Part shown: positions 59,833 to 64,000 of the stretch, one piece after another | Numbering within the stretch: position 1 is the stretch's first letter | Layout: each line of letters opens with the position of its first letter | Source of the DNA: Dyella sp. C9 | Lineage (GTDB): Bacteria > Pseudomonadota > Gammaproteobacteria > Xanthomonadales > Rhodanobacteraceae | NCBI RefSeq assembly: GCF_003332825.1 | Contig: NZ_QIRF01000004.1 | Span: 1 to 64,000, forward strand | Length of the DNA: 64,000 nt | Direction of reading: 5' to 3' | The notes under the pieces: model-generated | What the model saw: only the letters and a program-made list of their open reading frames with translations | Database searches by the model: none | What the model was told of the DNA's origin: nothing | Translations under genes and position numbers: made by a program

Positions 59833-61818
59833 TCAGTGCGACAGGTCGATCGCGTAGATCGCCGTGCCGTCACCGTTGTCCTTGAGCTGGCGGATGTTCT
59901 TAAGGCCAGCCTCGTGCGCCACCTCCTGCTTGCCGGCGGCCGCCTTGAACACCACCTCGCCGCGGGTCTTCAGCGGGGCAAAGTGCCAGGAGGCGTGCGG
60001 CAGGTCCTGGGCGGTGAGGGTCTGCTTCTGCTGCAGCCACTTGGCCAGGATCTCGCGGGCGCCATCGGGTGCGGCCAGCACGATGTTCTTGCCGTCCAGT
60101 CCGGGGAAATTGCCGCCACCGCTGGCGCGGTAGTTGTTGGTGGCCACGATGAACTGCTGGTCGGGCTTCACCGGCTTGCCCTGGTAGCTGAGCTTGACGA
60201 TGCGCTGGCCGGCCGGCTTGGAGACATCGATCTGGTAGCTCACGCCCCCCTGGATCTGGTCGAAGTTGAAGCCGGGGTAATGATCGTCCACCAGCGGCTG
60301 CTGGCCTTCCTTGTTCGGGTCGATCTGGTTGAAGCGTTCGGCCGACTTCTCCAGCCAGGCCTGGAGGCCGGCGCCACTCACCTGCACCGCGGCCAGGGTA
60401 TTGGGATAGAAGTACAGGTCGGCGGCGCTGCGCAGGGTGAGCGGGCCAGCGGCCACGTCGGTGTAGTCATCGGGGCCGCCAAAACCGGTGCGGAACGCGG
60501 CGGCGGCCGAGAGCACCGGCAGCTTGGCCAGTTCCGGATGCAGCTTGGGCAGCTCGGCCTGCACGTAGTCGCGCATGGCCGCGTTGATCGGCGCCAGCGC
60601 GCTCATGTTGCCCTCGTCGGCGAAATAGCTGCTCATGCGCACCTGGCTGTTGCCGATCGGTGTGTTCACATAGGCCACCGCCGACTGCTGCGCCTGCGCC
60701 ACCAGCGGCGCGATGGCCGGGTCGGCCGGCACGCAGTCGTTCTTCTTTGCGCAGATCGGACGCACTTCGCTGTGGGTCTGGCCCGCGTCGATCACCCAGC
60801 GGCCATCCTTGCGTTGCAGGGCCAGGTCGATCACGCCCAGGTCCTTGCCGAAGAAGCCACCCATTACCGCGGGCTTGCCGCGCACGAAGCCGCGTTCGGC
60901 ATCCACCTCGGCCATGCCCTTGTAATGGGGGCCGGGGAATTCGGTATGCGAGTGGCCCAGCAGCAGCACGTCGATGCCGGGCACGCCGGCGAGGTACCAG
61001 CCGCCGTTTTCCATCTCCGGCGTATACGGGGCCGTGTTGAGGCCGCCGTGCAGCACGGCCACCACCAGATCGGGATGCTGTGCCTGGATCGCCGGCATAT
61101 AGGTCTTGGCCGCCTCGACCACGCCGGTCACGGTGACCTTGCCTGCCAGGTTCTGCTTGTCCCATTCCAGGATCGGCGGCGGTGTGAAGCCGATGATGGC
61201 GATCTTCAGCGGCACCTTGTGCTGGCTGCCGTCCGGCGCGGTCACCGTGATGTCCTTCTGCACCATGGTCCACGGCTGGAAGATCGGCTGGCCGTCGCGG
61301 GTGCTCAGCACGTTGGACAGCACCAGCGGGAAGTGCGGGCCGGCGCAGCGGTTGCTGTGGCCGCCCTCCACGTTCATCGGCGTGCCGGTGACCTGGGACA
61401 GGAAGCCCAGCCCGTAGTTGAACTCGTGGTTGCCGGCGGTGCCGCCGTCGTAGCCCAGGGCGTCCATGGCGCGGTAGATGCCCAGCTCCTCCTCGCAGCC
61501 CACCGGTTTCACCAGCGCCTGGTAGTCGGCCAGCACGCTGCCCTGGATGGTGTCGCCGCTGTCGAACAGGAAGCTGTTGGGGTACTGCGCGCGGGCACGG
61601 CGGATCAGCGTGGCGGTGCGCTCGTAGCCTACCGAATCGTCCTCGCGCTGACGGTAGTAGTCGTAGCTGAGCACGTTGGAATGGACGTCGGTGGTTTCCA
61701 GGATGGCCACCTGGGCGTGGCTGCCGTCCGGCAGCTGGGCCGGCTTGGAGGCCTGGGTGGCGCAGCCGGCCAGGGCGGCCATGGCGACGAGGGCGAGGGG
61801 GCGCAGGCGCAGGGACAT
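59833..61818 (-). CDS. 2',3'-cyclic-nucleotide 2'-phosphodiesterase/3'-nucleotidase lipoprotein (CpdB-like)
   Basis: 661 residues. A lipoprotein signal peptide ends in ALAGC (Cys19). A metallophosphoesterase domain begins at ILETTDVHSNVLSYDYY and includes GDTIQGSVLADYQ, GTAGNHEFNYGLGF and LLGHSHTEFPG. A C-terminal 5'-nucleotidase domain follows (VATNNYRASGGGNFPG). It scavenges nucleotides in the periplasm. Most CpdB are soluble periplasmic proteins; the lipobox indicates membrane anchoring here. Gene stands alone. Confidence 0.93.
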   Translation of the reverse strand: MSLRLRPLALVAMAALAGCATQASKPAQLPDGSHAQVAILETTDVHSNVLSYDYYRQREDDSVGYERTATLIRRARAQYPNSFLFDSGDTIQGSVLADYQALVKPVGCEEELGIYRAMDALGYDGGTAGNHEFNYGLGFLSQVTGTPMNVEGGHSNRCAGPHFPLVLSNVLSTRDGQPIFQPWTMVQKDITVTAPDGSQHKVPLKIAIIGFTPPPILEWDKQNLAGKVTVTGVVEAAKTYMPAIQAQHPDLVVAVLHGGLNTAPYTPEMENGGWYLAGVPGIDVLLLGHSHTEFPGPHYKGMAEVDAERGFVRGKPAVMGGFFGKDLGVIDLALQRKDGRWVIDAGQTHSEVRPICAKKNDCVPADPAIAPLVAQAQQSAVAYVNTPIGNSQVRMSSYFADEGNMSALAPINAAMRDYVQAELPKLHPELAKLPVLSAAAAFRTGFGGPDDYTDVAAGPLTLRSAADLYFYPNTLAAVQVSGAGLQAWLEKSAERFNQIDPNKEGQQPLVDDHYPGFNFDQIQGGVSYQIDVSKPAGQRIVKLSYQGKPVKPDQQFIVATNNYRASGGGNFPGLDGKNIVLAAPDGAREILAKWLQQKQTLTAQDLPHASWHFAPLKTRGEVVFKAAAGKQEVAHEAGLKNIRQLKDNGDGTAIYAIDLSH

Positions 61819-62010
61819 GGGGAAGCGGTCCGTTCTTTGGCAAACAAGGGGCGCAACCTAGCAGATCGAGGTGTCTCAGGGGTGGCGAAACCGCTGCTGA
61901 ACCGCATGGTGGCGCGGTTTGGCCGTTGCCGGCCGTTGTGCATGTGGCGTGAACAAGTCCGTAGAATTGCGCCACGATGACACCGGGCCAAACAGGGGGC
62001 CTTTCCGTTT

Positions 62011-63735
62011 ATGCCGCTACAACCGCTTCGTATCCTGCGGAAAAGTGGGCCATGGCTGTGTGCAGCAGGATTCTTCCTGTTCTGCGTGAGCATGACCGCG
62101 CTGCGCGAGCCGGCACTGCTGCAGCAGGCCTTCGTGATCGCACTGATGGTGTGCGCCTTCGGCGTGCTGCTGTTCGCGTTTGCTCGGCCGGCCACGGCGC
62201 TGGTGGTGAGCGGCGGCTTGTTCCTGGCGCTTAACTTCCTGTCGGTGATGAAGCTGCGCTACCTCGATTCGCCGCTGATGCCGTCGGATTTCGTCTACTA
62301 CATCCGCAGCAGCCTGCTGGAGACGCTGGGGCATTACCCGCACCTGTGGATACTCAGCGTGGGCGTATGCGTGCTGGTGCCGCTGGCCTTGTGGGCGGTG
62401 TGGCGCTGGGATCGCCGCATGCTGGCGCACCTGAGCCCGAGCCGCGCGCTGTTCACCCGCCTGGGTGGCGTGGCGCTGTGGGCGCTGGCGTTCTGGGTGT
62501 GCCTGCTGCCCAACGGCCCGTTCGCCGAGGTGCATGCGCGCAACACCTGGGAGAAGCTCTCCGACGACGCGCAGATCACCAATTTCTTCGTCAACTTCAG
62601 CGACTCGGACGTGCGCCTGCCCGACATGGGCGACGAAACCGTGGCCGAGCAGGAATGGGGTGCCACCGCGGAGGGCGAACCCGCGGCCACGCCGCGTTCG
62701 CCGGAGACCTATCCGGACATCGTGCAGGTGCTGGAGGAAAGCACCTTCAACCCGGCCAACTACACCCAGTGCAACATCCCCGAGTGCCGCGTGGGCCTGT
62801 TCAAGCCCGATGCACGCACCCGTTCTACCGGCCCGATGCGCGTGCACACCTTCGGTGGTGGCACCTGGGTCAGCGAGTTCGCCACGCTCACCGGCATGCC
62901 GCAGGACATCTTCGGCCCCGGCGGCATGTACGCGCCGTATGTGCTGGCGCCCCACGTGCAGGACAGCCTGCCGCGCCAGCTGCAGCGCCTGGGTTATCTC
63001 ACCGTGGCGATCTACCCGACCAACGGCGCCTTCCTCAATGGCCGCAACGCTTACACCGCGTACGGCTTCGACCAGTTCTACGACGCCGGCCAGCTCGGCC
63101 TGGAGGAGTGGGAGGAAAGCGACGCGCAGATGTTCACCGCGGCCAAGCGCGTCTACGACAAGGTGAAGAAGCCGGGGCAGCCGGTCTTCATCATGATTTT
63201 GACCCTGGCGCAGCACGGCCCGCACGACACCGACCCGATCTCCGCGCTGCCCGCGCCGTTCAACAAGGGCCTGCTGAAGGGGCTGCCGACGGCCGAATCG
63301 GTGAACTTCAACACCTACCTGTCCAATCTGCACAACTCCGACGTGGCGATGCGCGGGCTGGAGCATGATTTCCTCGATCGCGAACAACCCACGGTGATCG
63401 GGCACTTCGGCGACCACCAGCCGTCGTTCAACGGCCTGATCCGCGAGATGCCGCGCACCTGGCCGGCGACGCTGGTGCCGTACAAGGACTACCTCACGTA
63501 CTACATGATCAAGAGCAACTTCCAGGGTGCGCCGCTGCCGCGCTACCCGATGCTCGACATCGCCCTGTTGCCCAGCATGGTGCTGCAGGCGGCGGACCTG
63601 CCGACCGATCCCTACTTCTCCGCCGCCATTGCGCTGCGCACGCGCTGCAACGGCCTGTATACGGATTGCGCGCAGCCGGAGCTGGTGAAGTCCTATCACG
63701 CATGGATCTTCAACCGGCTGCACGTGTACCAGTAG
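62011..63735 (+). CDS. LTA synthase-like membrane sulfatase-fold protein
   Basis: 574 residues. Four to five N-terminal membrane helices (to about 165) are followed by a periplasmic sulfatase/alkaline-phosphatase-fold domain. LtaS-like metal-site elements are visible: Glu242/243 in VLEESTFNP, nucleophile Thr285 in GGGTWVSEF and Asp468-His469 in GHFGDHQPS. In Gram-negatives such enzymes are phosphoglycerol or phosphoethanolamine transferases acting on periplasmic glycans or lipids; the acceptor is not known. The ribosome binding site is poor. Confidence 0.85.
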   Translation: MPLQPLRILRKSGPWLCAAGFFLFCVSMTALREPALLQQAFVIALMVCAFGVLLFAFARPATALVVSGGLFLALNFLSVMKLRYLDSPLMPSDFVYYIRSSLLETLGHYPHLWILSVGVCVLVPLALWAVWRWDRRMLAHLSPSRALFTRLGGVALWALAFWVCLLPNGPFAEVHARNTWEKLSDDAQITNFFVNFSDSDVRLPDMGDETVAEQEWGATAEGEPAATPRSPETYPDIVQVLEESTFNPANYTQCNIPECRVGLFKPDARTRSTGPMRVHTFGGGTWVSEFATLTGMPQDIFGPGGMYAPYVLAPHVQDSLPRQLQRLGYLTVAIYPTNGAFLNGRNAYTAYGFDQFYDAGQLGLEEWEESDAQMFTAAKRVYDKVKKPGQPVFIMILTLAQHGPHDTDPISALPAPFNKGLLKGLPTAESVNFNTYLSNLHNSDVAMRGLEHDFLDREQPTVIGHFGDHQPSFNGLIREMPRTWPATLVPYKDYLTYYMIKSNFQGAPLPRYPMLDIALLPSMVLQAADLPTDPYFSAAIALRTRCNGLYTDCAQPELVKSYHAWIFNRLHVYQ

Positions 63736-63746
63736 GCGGCCTGGCG

Positions 63747-63770
63747 GAACGCCCGCTGCGGCGGGCGTTC
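63747..63770. repeat. Perfect hairpin after the sulfatase-fold gene
   Basis: gaacgcccgc/gcgggcgttc with a tgcg loop, 12 bases after the stop. No T-tract follows, so it is either a Rho-type or stabilising end, or part of the adjacent repeat cluster. Confidence 0.55.
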
Positions 63771-63773
63771 GCC

Positions 63774-63829
63774 TGTAGGAGCGCACGCTGTGCGCGACCG
63801 CTCTTGGCCGCACAGGGTGCGCTCCCGCG
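63774..63829. repeat. REP pair (REPIN), GTAGGAGCGCAC family
   Basis: tgtaggagcgcacgctgtgc at 63774-63793 continuing gcgac to 63798, and inverted copy gcacagggtgcgctcccgcg at 63810-63829, closely spaced. Confidence 0.85.
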
Positions 63830-63879
63830 AAAGGCGTCGCCGCCGCCCCGGCGGCGACGGTCCTGCGAAGCCCGAAAGC

Positions 63880-64000
63880 TCAGCCCACCTGGTAGCGCAC
63901 GCCGTTGACCCAGGTCTCGTGCACCACCAACGCTTCGTCGACGATGGCGAAGTCGGCGTGCTGGCCTGCCACCAGGCGGCCATGCGTGCGGCCCAGGCCC
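63880..64000 (-). CDS. Amidohydrolase C-terminus, probably N-acetylglucosamine-6-phosphate deacetylase (partial)
   Basis: The 3' end of a leftward gene that continues beyond the window. The last 39 residues are GLGRTHGRLVAGQHADFAIV (twenty), then DEALVVHETWVNG, then VRYQVG and the stop. The GRLxxGxxADF turn and the final TWVNG strand are the closing strands of the amidohydrolase barrel, best matching NagA. NagA removes acetyl from GlcNAc-6-phosphate in amino-sugar catabolism. Too short to exclude another amidohydrolase. Confidence 0.7.
   Translation of the reverse strand, partial: GLGRTHGRLVAGQHADFAIVDEALVVHETWVNGVRYQVG

Overview
The window is about 64 kb of high-GC DNA. Gene content, codon use, and dense REP-type repeats point to a gammaproteobacterium of the Xanthomonadales/Lysobacterales. 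The Rhodanobacteraceae (Dyella, Rhodanobacter, Luteibacter or Frateuria relatives) are the best guess. No phage, insertion sequence, CRISPR array, tRNA or plasmid gene was recognised. This is core chromosome, and its interest lies in its regulatory DNA and repeats.

Layout. 1-656: end of an rRNA operon (23S tail, 5S, terminator). 871-9481: rhomboid protease, DUF1820 protein, RMD1-like protein, glutamine amidotransferase, an orphan GspE-type ATPase, glyQS and an HTH regulator. 10224-19691: YbaY-like lipoprotein, GDSL-esterase autotransporter, tex, a winged-helix membrane regulator, a GYF_2/RDD membrane protein and mnmG. 19692-20626: a gene-poor, signal-rich stretch with a candidate small RNA, a CRP/Clp-type site, a 61-residue ORF and a met-box-like site. 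20627-28555: pepN, aldose epimerase, Thr/Ser dehydratase, EamA exporter, tag and a LysR gene divergent from a small ORF. 28594-33424: leftward biotin operon bioB-bioF-trhO-bioH-bioC behind a BirA-like operator. 33566-41855: comF, marC, a lysozyme-inhibitor lipoprotein, DUF2252, an AhpD-like protein, an ECF42 sigma factor with its DGPF and VOC partners, ubiA and a glyoxalase-fold protein.

41920-55117 is one leftward ten-gene branched-chain amino-acid operon: leuA-ilvE-leuC-leuD-leuB-ilvD-ilvC-ilvG-ilvM-ilvA. It is preceded by a Leu/Val/Ile-rich leader peptide and a terminator/antiterminator. 56001-59701 is the threonine operon hom-thrB-thrC, preceded by a Thr/Ile-rich leader peptide with a comparable fold. 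In both cases the promoter places the transcription start at, or within a base or two of, the leader ATG, so both leader peptides look leaderless. 59833-64000 holds a CpdB-like nucleotidase lipoprotein, an LTA-synthase-like sulfatase-fold membrane protein, and the 3' end of an amidohydrolase gene (probably nagA).

Most genes in the two amino-acid operons, and bioH/bioC, overlap by 1-4 bases (ATGA or TGATG), so translational coupling is the rule. Where genes do not touch, a palindromic repeat usually fills the gap. At least four repeat families occur. In leuA, ilvE and trhO a repeat has become part of the coding sequence and supplies a foreign C-terminal tail. All functions are read from motifs and family knowledge; no database search was run.
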